Counted from the stretch's first letter, positions 1 to 6,405 are shown. The stretch: 6,430 bases of DNA from Hydrogenimonas sp. (GCF_029933015.1 NZ_JAOZOZ010000091.1:1-6430); one strand, 5' to 3'. A program made the numbers and translations. Notes: generated by a model not told the origin, from the sequence alone.

Positions 1-2
1 AA

Positions 3-62
3 AATGTCATCACCGAATTTCACGCTGACAGAATAAGAGACACCGTTTCGGATTTACGGTAG
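3..62 (+). CDS. Possible 3' end of a rightward gene (partial)
   Basis: One forward frame is open from the window edge to a TAG at 60-62 and reads NVITEFHADRIRDTVSDLR. The mix of charged and hydrophobic residues looks like an ordinary protein C-terminus, and a gene ending here would converge on ftsZ with only the terminator between them. The evidence is thin: 19 codons, no start visible, and third positions less GC-rich than in the neighbouring genes. A short inverted repeat, ACCGT (42-46) and ACGGT (56-60), overlaps the stop but is not followed directly by a T run. The alternative, a leftward gene starting at the reverse ATG at 10-8, lacks a ribosome binding site. I do not recognise the protein. 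Confidence 0.25.
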   Translation, partial: NVITEFHADRIRDTVSDLR

Positions 63-92
63 GATAGGCGAGGTTTTTGATAATAGGGGAAT

Positions 93-118
93 AAAAAAGC
101 GCCGGAGAGACTCGGCGC
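93..118 (-). terminator. Intrinsic terminator of the ppiD-ftsA-ftsZ operon
   Basis: Read leftward, GCGCCG (118-113) pairs perfectly with CGGCGC (104-99) around an eight-base loop and is followed at once by six T residues (98-93). A one-base bulge would let the stem extend by two further pairs. This is the classic rho-independent form. It lies 32 bases past the ftsZ stop, so ftsZ is probably the last gene of the operon. No T run follows on the forward strand, so it should act in the leftward direction only. Confidence 0.88.
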
Positions 119-150
119 CCGGAAGTGAGTGCGTGGGATCGACCGGAAGG

Positions 151-1311
151 TCAATCCATCTGGTTGCGCATCCAGGTCGGGATGTCGAGGATGTCTTCGT
201 TGTCGTATCCTCCGACCACTTTGACGCGGGGTGTGCTGACCGGAATGGCGGGCTCTTCACTCTCCTCCGGCTGCATAAGAGTGATCTGCTGCTTTTTTGT
301 CTCGGTCTTTTTCTCTTCCTCTTTCTGCTGCACTTCGGCGCTTTCGAATCCGGTGGCGACGATCGTGATCTTGACTTCGTCGAGGGAGAGAGATTCGTCG
401 GTCGTCGTACCGAAGATGACGTGTGCGTCTTCGTCGGCGTTGTCTTCGACGATGCTCATCGCTTCGCTGATCTCGAGGATCGGATACTCCGGATGGATAT
501 GGAAATGGACCAGAACGCCCATCGCACCTTTGATATCCATGCTGTCCAGAAGCGGTGATTCGATGGCGTTTTTGATCGCTTCGTAGGCCGCGCTCTGTCC
601 CGATGCCTCACCGACGCCCATGAGGGCCAGGCCGCGGTGGCTCATGACGGTGTTGACGTCGGCGAAGTCGAGGTTGATGTCGTGCTCGCCGCGGGAGACG
701 ATGACGTTGCTGATGCCGCTGACGGCACGTGCGAGGATGTTGTCGACCAGTTTGAAACTCTCTTTGATGCCGAGGTTCTTGTCGACGATGCTGAGTAGCT
801 TTTCGTTGGGGATGACGATGATCGAATCGCTCTCTTTTTTCAGCTGCTCCAGGCCCGCTTCCGCCAGCTTCATCCGTTTGCGTCCTTCGAAGCGGAAGGG
901 TTTGGTGACGACCGAAACCGTCAGGGCTCCGACCTCTTTGGCCGCCTGCGCGATGATGGGTGCCGCGCCGGTTCCCGTACCGCCGCCCAGACCGGATGAG
1001 ACGAATACGATGTCGGCACCCGCCAGTACCTCTTTGATCGCGTCGTAACTCTCCAGTGCCGACTCCTGACCGATCTCCGGCTTCATGCCGGCTCCGAGTC
1101 CTTTGGTCAGCTTCTCCCCCAGTTGGATCTTGTAGGCCGCTTTCGAGGTCTCCAGGGCCTGTGCGTCGGTATTGGCGACGATCAGGTCGATTCCCTCGAT
1201 TCCCTGGTGAATCATGTGGTTGATCATATTGCCGCCGCCTCCGCCGACACCGATCGCCTTGATCTTCGCTCCGCTGACAGTAACTGCTTCTTCTATGGTA
1301 AATCCGGGCAC
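151..1311 (-). CDS. ftsZ: Cell division GTPase FtsZ
   Basis: FtsZ is the bacterial tubulin homologue; it binds and hydrolyses GTP, polymerises at midcell and recruits the division machinery. The 386-residue protein has every expected part. The glycine-rich nucleotide loop GGGGGN is at residues 23-28, the tubulin signature GGGTGTG at 109-115, and the catalytic T7 loop NLDFADV at 213-219. A variable, charged linker (about 322-370) is rich in E, K and Q. The C-terminal peptide ILDIPTWMRNQMD (374-386) is the conserved binding site for FtsA and other partners. Length is normal. The start is GTG, chosen because AAGGAG lies six bases upstream and no better start precedes the core domain. It is the third and last gene of the operon, 13 bases after ftsA and just before a strong terminator. 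Confidence 0.98.
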   Translation of the reverse strand: MPGFTIEEAVTVSGAKIKAIGVGGGGGNMINHMIHQGIEGIDLIVANTDAQALETSKAAYKIQLGEKLTKGLGAGMKPEIGQESALESYDAIKEVLAGADIVFVSSGLGGGTGTGAAPIIAQAAKEVGALTVSVVTKPFRFEGRKRMKLAEAGLEQLKKESDSIIVIPNEKLLSIVDKNLGIKESFKLVDNILARAVSGISNVIVSRGEHDINLDFADVNTVMSHRGLALMGVGEASGQSAAYEAIKNAIESPLLDSMDIKGAMGVLVHFHIHPEYPILEISEAMSIVEDNADEDAHVIFGTTTDESLSLDEVKITIVATGFESAEVQQKEEEKKTETKKQQITLMQPEESEEPAIPVSTPRVKVVGGYDNEDILDIPTWMRNQMD

Positions 1312-1323
1312 TCTTCTCTCCTT
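1312..1323 (-). promoter_or_regulatory. Strong ribosome binding site of ftsZ
   Basis: In the ftsA-ftsZ gap the leftward strand reads AAGGAG (1323-1318), then AGAAGA, then the GTG start (1311-1309). The match to the Shine-Dalgarno core is full and the six-base spacing is near optimal. This decides the GTG start and suggests ftsZ is translated well on its own, which fits the usual large excess of FtsZ over FtsA in cells. Confidence 0.75.
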
Positions 1324-1324
1324 C

Positions 1325-2692
1325 CTAGAATATCTGTGTCATCCAATGCCACAATTTTTTCAGTGATTGGCCAAATGTCTCTTTGTCGTCCTGCGCGACA
1401 CGCGCGAGAGTCTGTTTGACATCCTCGTTTTTCAGTGGTTTCTCTTTTTTCTCATCTTTGCTGTCGGAGGTCATCGAAATGGTTGGCAGTTCTCCCTCGT
1501 CGGCGGTGATGGGCTCTTTTTTATGGAGCATCTTCTTGTTGGAATCGATCTCGTACTGCGTGTATCCGCCAGCACCGTATTCGAGCAGGCCGATGACGGT
1601 GGCGAACGCGGGATCGTGCAGCGGCTCGAAATCCCCCTCCACAGGCCGGGGCCTGGCGATGCGTACAGGCATGTTGTCGAAGATCGCCATGGCGAGTTCG
1701 CGGATACCCTCGAGTTTCGTCATGCCTCCGGTCAGAACGATGCCCGCGCCGATCTGATCCCGCAGGTTGCTCTTTTCGAGCTCTTTGGCGAGGATCATCA
1801 GCGTCTCCTGGACGCGTGCCTGGATGACATTGTAGACGATCTCCAGGGAGATCTCGTGGTTCTCCTCCTCGTCTCCGATGACGGGGATCTCTATCAGGTC
1901 GCTGGAAGGTGCACGGAGCGATCCGTACTCCAGTTTGATCTTTTCGGCGATGTGCAGCGGCGTGTGCAGCGCCATGGAGAGGTCGTTGGTGATATGGTTG
2001 GACCCCACGGCCAGGAAGGTGTTGAACCGGATCGAGTTGCCGGAATGGACCACCATCTCGCAGGTCGACCCGCCCATGTCGATGACACAGACGCCCAGCT
2101 CCTTCTCGTCGTCGTTGAGGACGGAAATGGCCGAGGCGTAGCCGGCCAGCACGACGTTTTCGATCTCGATGCCGGCCGATTTGACCGCTTTTTTCAGATT
2201 GCTCAGGCTCGATTTCTGGGTCGTGATGATATGGGTGTCCACCTCCAGCCGGCTGGCGTTCATGCCGAAAGGATCCTCTATGAACTCCTGCTCGTCCACT
2301 TTGAAGTTGTAGGGGAGGACGTGCAGGACTTCATATTCGTTGGGGATATTGGCGTTGTAGAGCGCCGTCTGCATGACGCGGTTGATCTCTTTGATCCCGA
2401 TCTCCTGTTGCGGGATGTTGACGATCCCCGAACTGTTGATGGAGCGCGTGTAGGCACCGGAGATGGAGATGACGGCTTTGGTGGCGACGGTACCGGCGAC
2501 ACGCTTCGCGTCGCTGAGTGCCTGACGGATCGAACGGGTCGTCAGCTCGATGTTGGTGATCGTCCCCTTGCGTACGCCCTGGGATTTTGCGACACCCGAG
2601 CCAATGATGTGGATCGCGTCGTCCTTCTTTTCTGCGATGACGACGCTGATTTTGCTCGATCCTATGTCAATGGCAAGAAGTGGTCTGCTCAC
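1325..2692 (-). CDS. ftsA: Cell division protein FtsA, actin-like membrane tether of FtsZ
   Basis: FtsA is an actin-fold ATPase that binds the FtsZ C-terminal peptide and anchors the Z ring to the inner membrane while recruiting later division proteins. The 455-residue protein shows phosphate loop 1, AIDIGSSKI, at residues 7-15. The FtsA-specific 1C region follows at about 84-160, phosphate loop 2, VIDMGGSTCEM, at 203-213, and the adenosine motif GIVLTGGMTKLEGI at 317-330. A low-complexity linker (about 385-430) leads to a terminal amphipathic helix, SLKKLWHWMTQIF (443-455), the membrane-targeting sequence. The protein is somewhat longer than E. coli FtsA, mainly through the linker. The start is GTG; its first bases form a GTGA overlap with the stop of the upstream chaperone gene, so translation is probably coupled. 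ftsZ follows after 13 bases. Confidence 0.97.
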   Translation of the reverse strand: MSRPLLAIDIGSSKISVVIAEKKDDAIHIIGSGVAKSQGVRKGTITNIELTTRSIRQALSDAKRVAGTVATKAVISISGAYTRSINSSGIVNIPQQEIGIKEINRVMQTALYNANIPNEYEVLHVLPYNFKVDEQEFIEDPFGMNASRLEVDTHIITTQKSSLSNLKKAVKSAGIEIENVVLAGYASAISVLNDDEKELGVCVIDMGGSTCEMVVHSGNSIRFNTFLAVGSNHITNDLSMALHTPLHIAEKIKLEYGSLRAPSSDLIEIPVIGDEEENHEISLEIVYNVIQARVQETLMILAKELEKSNLRDQIGAGIVLTGGMTKLEGIRELAMAIFDNMPVRIARPRPVEGDFEPLHDPAFATVIGLLEYGAGGYTQYEIDSNKKMLHKKEPITADEGELPTISMTSDSKDEKKEKPLKNEDVKQTLARVAQDDKETFGQSLKKLWHWMTQIF

Positions 2693-2703
2693 TCAGCTTC
2701 CTT
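2689..2703 (-). promoter_or_regulatory. GTGA stop/start overlap and ribosome binding site at the ppiD-ftsA junction
   Basis: On the leftward strand AAGGA (2703-2699) stands six bases before the GTG start of ftsA (2692-2690). That start shares two bases with the TGA stop of the chaperone gene (2691-2689). Overlaps of this type usually mean translational coupling, so ribosomes finishing the chaperone can restart on ftsA. This supports co-transcription of the two genes. Confidence 0.7.
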
Positions 2704-4161
2704 TAGAAATATCTCGATGGGATATTTTTGCTGCAACCGGGCGATCAGATTGTCCTGCAGAAGATTGGATTTGATCTTACCGGTATTCTCTTCCACGAAC
2801 GCTTTGTGCTGTTGCAGTTTGTCAGTGTCAAGCAACTTCTGTTCCACTATCGTGTAACTGACAGCTTTGTTGTCAAGGAGTATCGCTCCGCTTCTCTTTT
2901 CGGATCCGAAAAGCCGCTGAAGGAAGGCGGCGGCTTCGGCTTTGGAGAGGGGAGGGAGCTTGTCAACGCTGTCGCGTGTCACATAGTCAGAGAGGGTGGC
3001 GTCGGCAAGATTTTTGGAAGCATCCTCGGCCATTTTCTGTAACGCTTCCGCCCGTTTCGTTTTCAGGAAATCCTCTTTCACGTCGGCATAAGCCTCTTCG
3101 AAACTTTTCGGTTTCGGAAGAATCAGTTCTTCGACCTTTATGACCGCGTATCGGTTTCCTACCACTTTCGGTTTGAGTGTCGTACCGGCGACGGCGCCTT
3201 CGATCGCTTCCCATACATCCGCACCGAAGATCTCGTCACCCGCATCGACGATCTTCTCTTCGTTCGCTTCCTTCTTCCCCTTTTTCAGGTCGATATAGGC
3301 CAGCTGCGCACTCTTTTTCGCTTTTTTGAGGCGAATCGCTTCGACAACTTTCTCTCTGACCTTTTCGAGAGGTAGGATTTCGCCCTTTTCGTCGGTGAAG
3401 TCGGTGCGGTTTTCTTTGTAGTAGGCTTCGACCTCTTCGTTGGAGGGTTCCTCTTCGGAGGGTGCTACCCAAAGAATCGCCAGTTTGAAGCGTTTGGGCG
3501 TCATATAGGCGTCTTTGTGGGACTCCCAGTACTTCTTCAGTTCGTTCTCGTCGATCTCCACCGTCACGTCGTCGGCGGTGAAGACTTTGTAGCGGAGTCT
3601 GTCGGCCATGAAGAGTGCGGCCCCGAAACCTTCGACCTCCAGAGGTGTGGCGGCTGGTGACAGAAGGGAGAGCGTCTTTTTGATCAGGATGTCGTTTTTG
3701 AGGCTCTCTTCGAAGACTTTGGGCTTCATACGCATACCCTGAAGGACGGCGACGTAGGTGCTCTTGTCGAACTTGCCGTCTTTCTGGAAAGCCGGGATCG
3801 CCAAAATCGCCTTCTGGACCTCCTCGTCGCTGACGACGATGCCGTGGTCTTTGGCGAAGTTTTTGATCAGTGCCTGGTAGATCAGCGACTGGAGCACCTG
3901 CTTCTGCAGACCCATTTTTTTCGCGGTCGCCTCATCCAGCGTGCCACCCATCGCCTGGTTGTACTGCTGGTAGGTGTTGCGGTAGGCGTACTGAAACTCT
4001 TCGAGTGTGACGGGTACATCTCCGACGACGGCGACGCTGTTGCTCTTGCTGCCGTACTGGTAGGTACCCCATCCCACGAATCCGGCACCGACGAACGCGA
4101 TCGTACTGATCCATATCGTGATGACCAGATATTTTCTGTGTTTTTGCATCCAGGAAATCAT
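2689..4161 (-). CDS. ppiD: Membrane-anchored SurA/PpiD-like periplasmic folding chaperone
   Basis: This 490-residue protein resembles PpiD/SurA-type folding factors, inner-membrane-anchored periplasmic chaperones that meet proteins leaving the Sec translocon. A short cytoplasmic N-terminus with K/R/H residues (7-10) precedes one membrane helix at about 11-31. A SurA-type N-terminal chaperone domain follows, with the typical stretch AFQKDGKFDKSTYVAVL at 124-140 and FEESLKNDILIKK at 150-162. A parvulin-like region spans roughly 225-345 and is interrupted by a charged, helical, lysine-rich insert. It lacks the usual GGDLG motif and the catalytic GYH pattern, showing GNRYAVIKV instead, so prolyl-isomerase activity is doubtful. 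A helical C-terminal section completes the chaperone fold. E. coli PpiD is longer, about 620 residues; Campylobacterota homologues are near this length. The ATG start has AAAGG seven bases upstream. It is the first gene of the operon with ftsA and ftsZ. The symbol rests on architecture and gene order. Confidence 0.85.
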   Translation of the reverse strand: MISWMQKHRKYLVITIWISTIAFVGAGFVGWGTYQYGSKSNSVAVVGDVPVTLEEFQYAYRNTYQQYNQAMGGTLDEATAKKMGLQKQVLQSLIYQALIKNFAKDHGIVVSDEEVQKAILAIPAFQKDGKFDKSTYVAVLQGMRMKPKVFEESLKNDILIKKTLSLLSPAATPLEVEGFGAALFMADRLRYKVFTADDVTVEIDENELKKYWESHKDAYMTPKRFKLAILWVAPSEEEPSNEEVEAYYKENRTDFTDEKGEILPLEKVREKVVEAIRLKKAKKSAQLAYIDLKKGKKEANEEKIVDAGDEIFGADVWEAIEGAVAGTTLKPKVVGNRYAVIKVEELILPKPKSFEEAYADVKEDFLKTKRAEALQKMAEDASKNLADATLSDYVTRDSVDKLPPLSKAEAAAFLQRLFGSEKRSGAILLDNKAVSYTIVEQKLLDTDKLQQHKAFVEENTGKIKSNLLQDNLIARLQQKYPIEIFLKEAE

Positions 4162-4162
4162 T

Positions 4163-4174
4163 CAAAGGCCTTTG
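4163..4174. repeat. 12-bp perfect palindrome over the ppiD ribosome binding site
   Basis: CAAAGGCCTTTG is its own reverse complement. Its left-strand AAAGG (4173-4169) is the likely ribosome binding site of the chaperone gene, seven bases before the ATG. A protein bound here, or pairing of the message, could affect initiation. About one or two palindromes of this length are expected by chance in a window of this size. Confidence 0.5.
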
Positions 4175-4186
4175 GTGTTTATGCGG

Positions 4187-4192
4187 TATAAT
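4187..4192 (+). promoter_or_regulatory. Consensus TATAAT, possible -10 element toward bioA
   Basis: A perfect TATAAT lies on the forward strand 141 bases before the preferred bioA start. No TTGACA-like -35 sits at the normal distance upstream. That is not disqualifying, because the major sigma factor of Campylobacter and Helicobacter relies mainly on the -10 box. Use of this promoter would give bioA a long leader containing four of the five dyads. Confidence 0.35.
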
Positions 4193-4216
4193 TGTTTAAC
4201 TGATTTTATTGAATTT

Positions 4217-4228
4217 GAAATTAATTTC
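4217..4228. repeat. 12-bp perfect palindrome GAAATTAATTTC
   Basis: The sequence is identical on both strands and lies in the middle of the divergent promoter region, 25 bases downstream of the TATAAT. It is the most operator-like of the dyads in position. No specific regulator can be named from the sequence. Confidence 0.45.
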
Positions 4229-4243
4229 GGTTTAAATTTAACG

Positions 4244-4254
4244 CGGTAGTACCG
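4244..4254. repeat. 11-bp inverted repeat CGGTA-G-TACCG
   Basis: Two five-base arms, CGGTA (4244-4248) and TACCG (4250-4254), flank a single G. The GC-containing arms stand out in an otherwise very AT-rich stretch. The perfect palindrome TTAAATTTAA (4232-4241) lies two bases to its left, and a wider pair, TTCGGT (4226-4231) and ACCGAA (4251-4256), encloses it. A compound operator is possible. Confidence 0.4.
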
Positions 4255-4264
4255 AATTTACCGA

Positions 4265-4293
4265 TATTTTCACATCCCTTTACAACTTGTCAA
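4265..4293 (-). promoter_or_regulatory. Candidate promoter of the ppiD-ftsA-ftsZ operon
   Basis: On the leftward strand a perfect TTGACA (4293-4288) is followed after 17 bases by AAAATA (4270-4265), a poor -10 match; shifting one base gives AAATAT. Transcription would start near 4258, leaving a leader of about 95 bases before the chaperone ATG. The -35 lies inside the imperfect dyad at 4279-4293, so a repressor bound there would block it. The weak -10 keeps confidence low. Confidence 0.4.
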
Positions 4294-4307
4294 AAAAGGT
4301 TTACAGA
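4279..4307 (+). promoter_or_regulatory. Weak candidate promoter of bioA
   Basis: TTTACA (4279-4284) matches five of six bases of the -35 consensus. After 17 bases comes TACAGA (4302-4307), only a half match to TATAAT. If used, transcription would begin near 4314, downstream of the TTG at 4310, and only the ATG at 4334 could start bioA. It overlaps the leftward candidate promoter almost completely, so the two directions could compete for polymerase. Confidence 0.2.
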
Positions 4308-4333
4308 AATTGACACGAAAGCGAGAAAAAGCC

Positions 4334-5629
4334 ATGAAAAACAGCGAAATCACGGCACGCGATCTGGCACACATCTGGCATCCGTGCACCCAGATGAAAG
4401 ATCACGAGACACTGCCTCTGATTCCTGTCAGATCAGCCCGGGGAGTCTGGCTGGAGGATTTCGAAGGTCACCGTTACATCGACGGCATCAGCAGCTGGTG
4501 GGTCAATCTCTTCGGCCATGCCCATCCCTACATCACCCGCAGGCTTTCCGAACAGGCCTCGACGCTGGAACATGTTCTGTTGGCCGGTTTCACCCACGAG
4601 CCCGCCGTGCGGCTGGCCGAGCGCCTCTGTGCCCTCGCGCCCGGGGACTTGAACCGGGTCTTTTTCGCCGACAACGGATCGAGTGCCGTCGAAGTGGCCC
4701 TGAAGATGAGCTATCATGCCCATCTGAACCGCGGAGAGAAACGGCCGCTCTTTCTTTCGCTGACAAACAGCTACCACGGCGAGACGATCGGTGCGCTTTC
4801 GGTAGGAGATGTGGAGCTCTACAAAAAGACCTACGAACCTATCCTGATTCGATCGCTCCAGACGCCGGTGCCTGCCGACAGGAGCGTCGAAGCGGCCGAA
4901 GAGGCGGCCGTCGCTCTCGAGTCGATCCTCAAAGAGAGGGGAAAAGAGATCTCCGCGCTCATCGTGGAGCCCCTGGTGCAGTGCGCCGGGTACATGCACA
5001 TGTACCATCCGAGATATCTGACCCTGGCCAGAGAGCTCTGCGACGCCTACGGCATCCATCTCATCGCCGACGAGATCGCCGTGGGTTTCGGCAGGACGGG
5101 CACGATGTTCGCCTGCGAGCAGGCCGGTGTGGTCCCCGATTTCATGTGTCTCTCCAAGGGACTTACGGGCGGGTACATGCCTCTGGCCGTCGTTTTGACG
5201 AGTGACGAGATCTACAGCCGTTTCTACTGCGACTATCTGGAGTACAGAGCGTTCCTGCACTCCCACAGCTATACGGGCAATCCCCTCGGATGCAGCTGCG
5301 CCAACGCCGTTCTCGACATTTTCGAAAACGAGAAGATCCTCGAAAAAAACAGGGAGAAGATCGCCTGGATGGCCGAACTGCTGGAGCCTTTCACGGCACT
5401 TTCGAATGTCAAGGAGGTGCGTCAGACGGGACTTATCGCCGCCGTCGAACTGCAGGGATACAGCCCCCAGGAGCGTGTGAATCTCAAAATCTTCGACCAC
5501 TGCCTCAAGCGGGGAGTCTTCATCCGGCCTCTGGGGCACGTACTCTATTTCATGCCGCCCTACATCATCACGAAGGAGGAGATGACGAAGATGATAGAGA
5601 CGGCCTATGACGCGGTAAAGGAGCTGTGA
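4334..5629 (+). CDS. bioA: Adenosylmethionine-8-amino-7-oxononanoate aminotransferase (DAPA synthase)
   Basis: BioA is a cytoplasmic PLP enzyme of fold type I. It moves an amino group from S-adenosylmethionine to 7-keto-8-aminopelargonate, giving 7,8-diaminopelargonate, the second-last intermediate before dethiobiotin. Numbered from the ATG (431 residues), the family marks are HIWHPCTQM near 13-21 and SSWWVNLFGH at 53-62. The PLP phosphate-binding NGSSAVEVALKM is at 114-125, SYHGET at 146-151 and DEIAVGFGRTG at 246-256 with the PLP-binding Asp246. SKGLTGGYMPL follows with catalytic Lys275, then RPLGHVLYFMPPY with substrate-carboxylate Arg398. These positions lie close to E. coli Asp245, Lys274 and Arg391. 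An in-frame TTG at 4310 would add eight residues. I prefer the ATG because the N-terminus then matches the family and GAG lies eight bases upstream. It diverges from ppiD and its stop overlaps the next gene. No other biotin gene is visible. Confidence 0.95.
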   Translation: MKNSEITARDLAHIWHPCTQMKDHETLPLIPVRSARGVWLEDFEGHRYIDGISSWWVNLFGHAHPYITRRLSEQASTLEHVLLAGFTHEPAVRLAERLCALAPGDLNRVFFADNGSSAVEVALKMSYHAHLNRGEKRPLFLSLTNSYHGETIGALSVGDVELYKKTYEPILIRSLQTPVPADRSVEAAEEAAVALESILKERGKEISALIVEPLVQCAGYMHMYHPRYLTLARELCDAYGIHLIADEIAVGFGRTGTMFACEQAGVVPDFMCLSKGLTGGYMPLAVVLTSDEIYSRFYCDYLEYRAFLHSHSYTGNPLGCSCANAVLDIFENEKILEKNREKIAWMAELLEPFTALSNVKEVRQTGLIAAVELQGYSPQERVNLKIFDHCLKRGVFIRPLGHVLYFMPPYIITKEEMTKMIETAYDAVKEL

Positions 5630-5631
5630 TG
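5617..5631 (+). promoter_or_regulatory. Ribosome binding site and one-base overlap at the bioA-DUF72 junction
   Basis: AAAGGAG (5617-5623) stands five bases before the ATG at 5629-5631, whose A is the last base of the bioA TGA stop (5627-5629). A GTG at 5626 is also in frame but sits only two bases from the Shine-Dalgarno, so the ATG is the better start. The overlap implies co-transcription and probably coupled translation of the two genes. Confidence 0.7.
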
Positions 5632-6405
5632 GAGAGAGGTAGGATACATATAGGCACTTCCGGTTTCTACTACGAGCACTGGCGCGGGGTTTTCTATCCG
5701 GAAGATCTGGCGAAGTCACACTTTTTCGAATACTATATGACACGGTTCGAGACCGTGGAGCTCAACAGCACCTTCTACCACCTGCCGCGGCTGAAGACGA
5801 CGGAGCACTGGGCCGAAATGTCGCCGCCCGATTTTCTCTTTTCCCTCAAAGCCTACCGGGGCATCACCCACTACCGGAAACTGAAAGATGTCGAAGAGGA
5901 GCTCTACCGCTATCTCCATCTGATCAAGCCGCTCAAACCGAAGCTGGGCACGATCCTTTTCCAGCTGCCGCCCTCGCTCCACCTCGACTTCGACCTTCTG
6001 GCCGGCTTTCTGGAAATTCTGCCTCCGGGCTACCGCTATACCGTGGAGTTTCGCCATCCCAGCTGGCTGGTGGAGGATATCTACAACCTTCTCAAGAGCT
6101 ACAATGTCGCACTCTGCATCAACGATTTCGGCAAACGGCAGATGGAGCCGGTGATGACGGCCGATTTCGGGTACCTGCGTTTTCACGGGCCGACGGGACG
6201 CTACGGAGGGAGTTACGACGACGATACGCTGCGAATGTGGGCCGACCGCCTCAAAGAGGCATCGAAGGAGCTGAAGGCGATATTCGTCTATTTCAACAAC
6301 GATTTCGGCGGGTACGCCGTGCAAAACGCCCTCCGGCTCATGGAGCTACTAGAACCCATCTCAAAAATCCCCATGGGCGGGAATGACACGCAAAAGTTGC
6401 GATGA
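5629..6405 (+). CDS. DUF72 (YecE-like) family protein of unknown function
   Basis: DUF72 proteins, E. coli YecE among them, adopt a TIM-barrel-like fold; their biochemical role is not established. The 258-residue product carries the conserved blocks in order: IGTSGFYYEHW at 8-18, VELNSTFYHLP at 43-53, FQLPPS at 111-116, VEFRHPSW at 139-146, RFHGPTGRYGGSY at 184-196 and YFNNDFGGYAVQNA at 221-234. There is no signal peptide or membrane segment, so it should be cytoplasmic. Length is typical of the family. The last 17 residues or so, after the terminal helix ending RLMEL, look foreign: they begin with two CTA leucine codons, used nowhere else in this gene, and run through a repeat-like segment. 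The gene follows bioA with a one-base overlap, yet a link to biotin synthesis is not implied by the family. Confidence 0.93.
   Translation: MERGRIHIGTSGFYYEHWRGVFYPEDLAKSHFFEYYMTRFETVELNSTFYHLPRLKTTEHWAEMSPPDFLFSLKAYRGITHYRKLKDVEEELYRYLHLIKPLKPKLGTILFQLPPSLHLDFDLLAGFLEILPPGYRYTVEFRHPSWLVEDIYNLLKSYNVALCINDFGKRQMEPVMTADFGYLRFHGPTGRYGGSYDDDTLRMWADRLKEASKELKAIFVYFNNDFGGYAVQNALRLMELLEPISKIPMGGNDTQKLR

Larger units (their letters stand above)
4162..4333. promoter_or_regulatory. Divergent, dyad-rich control region between ppiD and bioA
   Basis: This 172-base AT-rich gap separates two divergent operons and must hold the promoters for both. It contains five short inverted repeats: CAAAGGCCTTTG (4163-4174), GAAATTAATTTC (4217-4228), TTAAATTTAA (4232-4241), CGGTAGTACCG (4244-4254) and TTTACAACTTGTCAA (4279-4293, one mismatched pair). 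The first four are perfect; the CGGTA/TACCG repeat has a one-base centre. Such density suggests binding by one or more dimeric regulators, although an AT-rich background makes some palindromes likely by chance. I see no convincing known operator, riboswitch or small gene here. Confidence 0.6.

Noticed and set aside
1367..2857. A 496-codon open frame on the forward strand, opposite ftsA
   Set aside because: It mirrors ftsA almost exactly. Its protein is rich in D, V, G and R with no domain pattern, as expected from the antisense of a gene with GC-rich third positions. The sense strand is unmistakable ftsA.
4187..4213. Possible NikR- or Fur-type metal operator in the AT-rich gap
   Set aside because: TATAATT is present, but there is no matching inverted half at the NikR spacing and nothing close to a 19-base Fur box.
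4298..4305. GGTTTACA, matching one half of the E. coli BirA biotin operator, just upstream of bioA
   Set aside because: The E. coli operator needs TTGTAAACC about 16 bases to the left, and that position (4273-4281) reads CATCCCTTT. A lone eight-base half-site in AT-rich DNA is not enough, and as far as I recall BirA in this phylum usually lacks the DNA-binding domain.
4433..5743. A 436-codon open frame on the reverse strand, opposite bioA
   Set aside because: It is antisense to clear bioA motifs and spills into the DUF72 gene without any family signature or ribosome binding site. Codon bias on the sense strand explains its length.
5716..6324. A 202-codon reverse-strand open frame opposite the DUF72 gene
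   Set aside because: All conserved DUF72 blocks lie on the forward strand. The reverse frame shows no recognisable domain.
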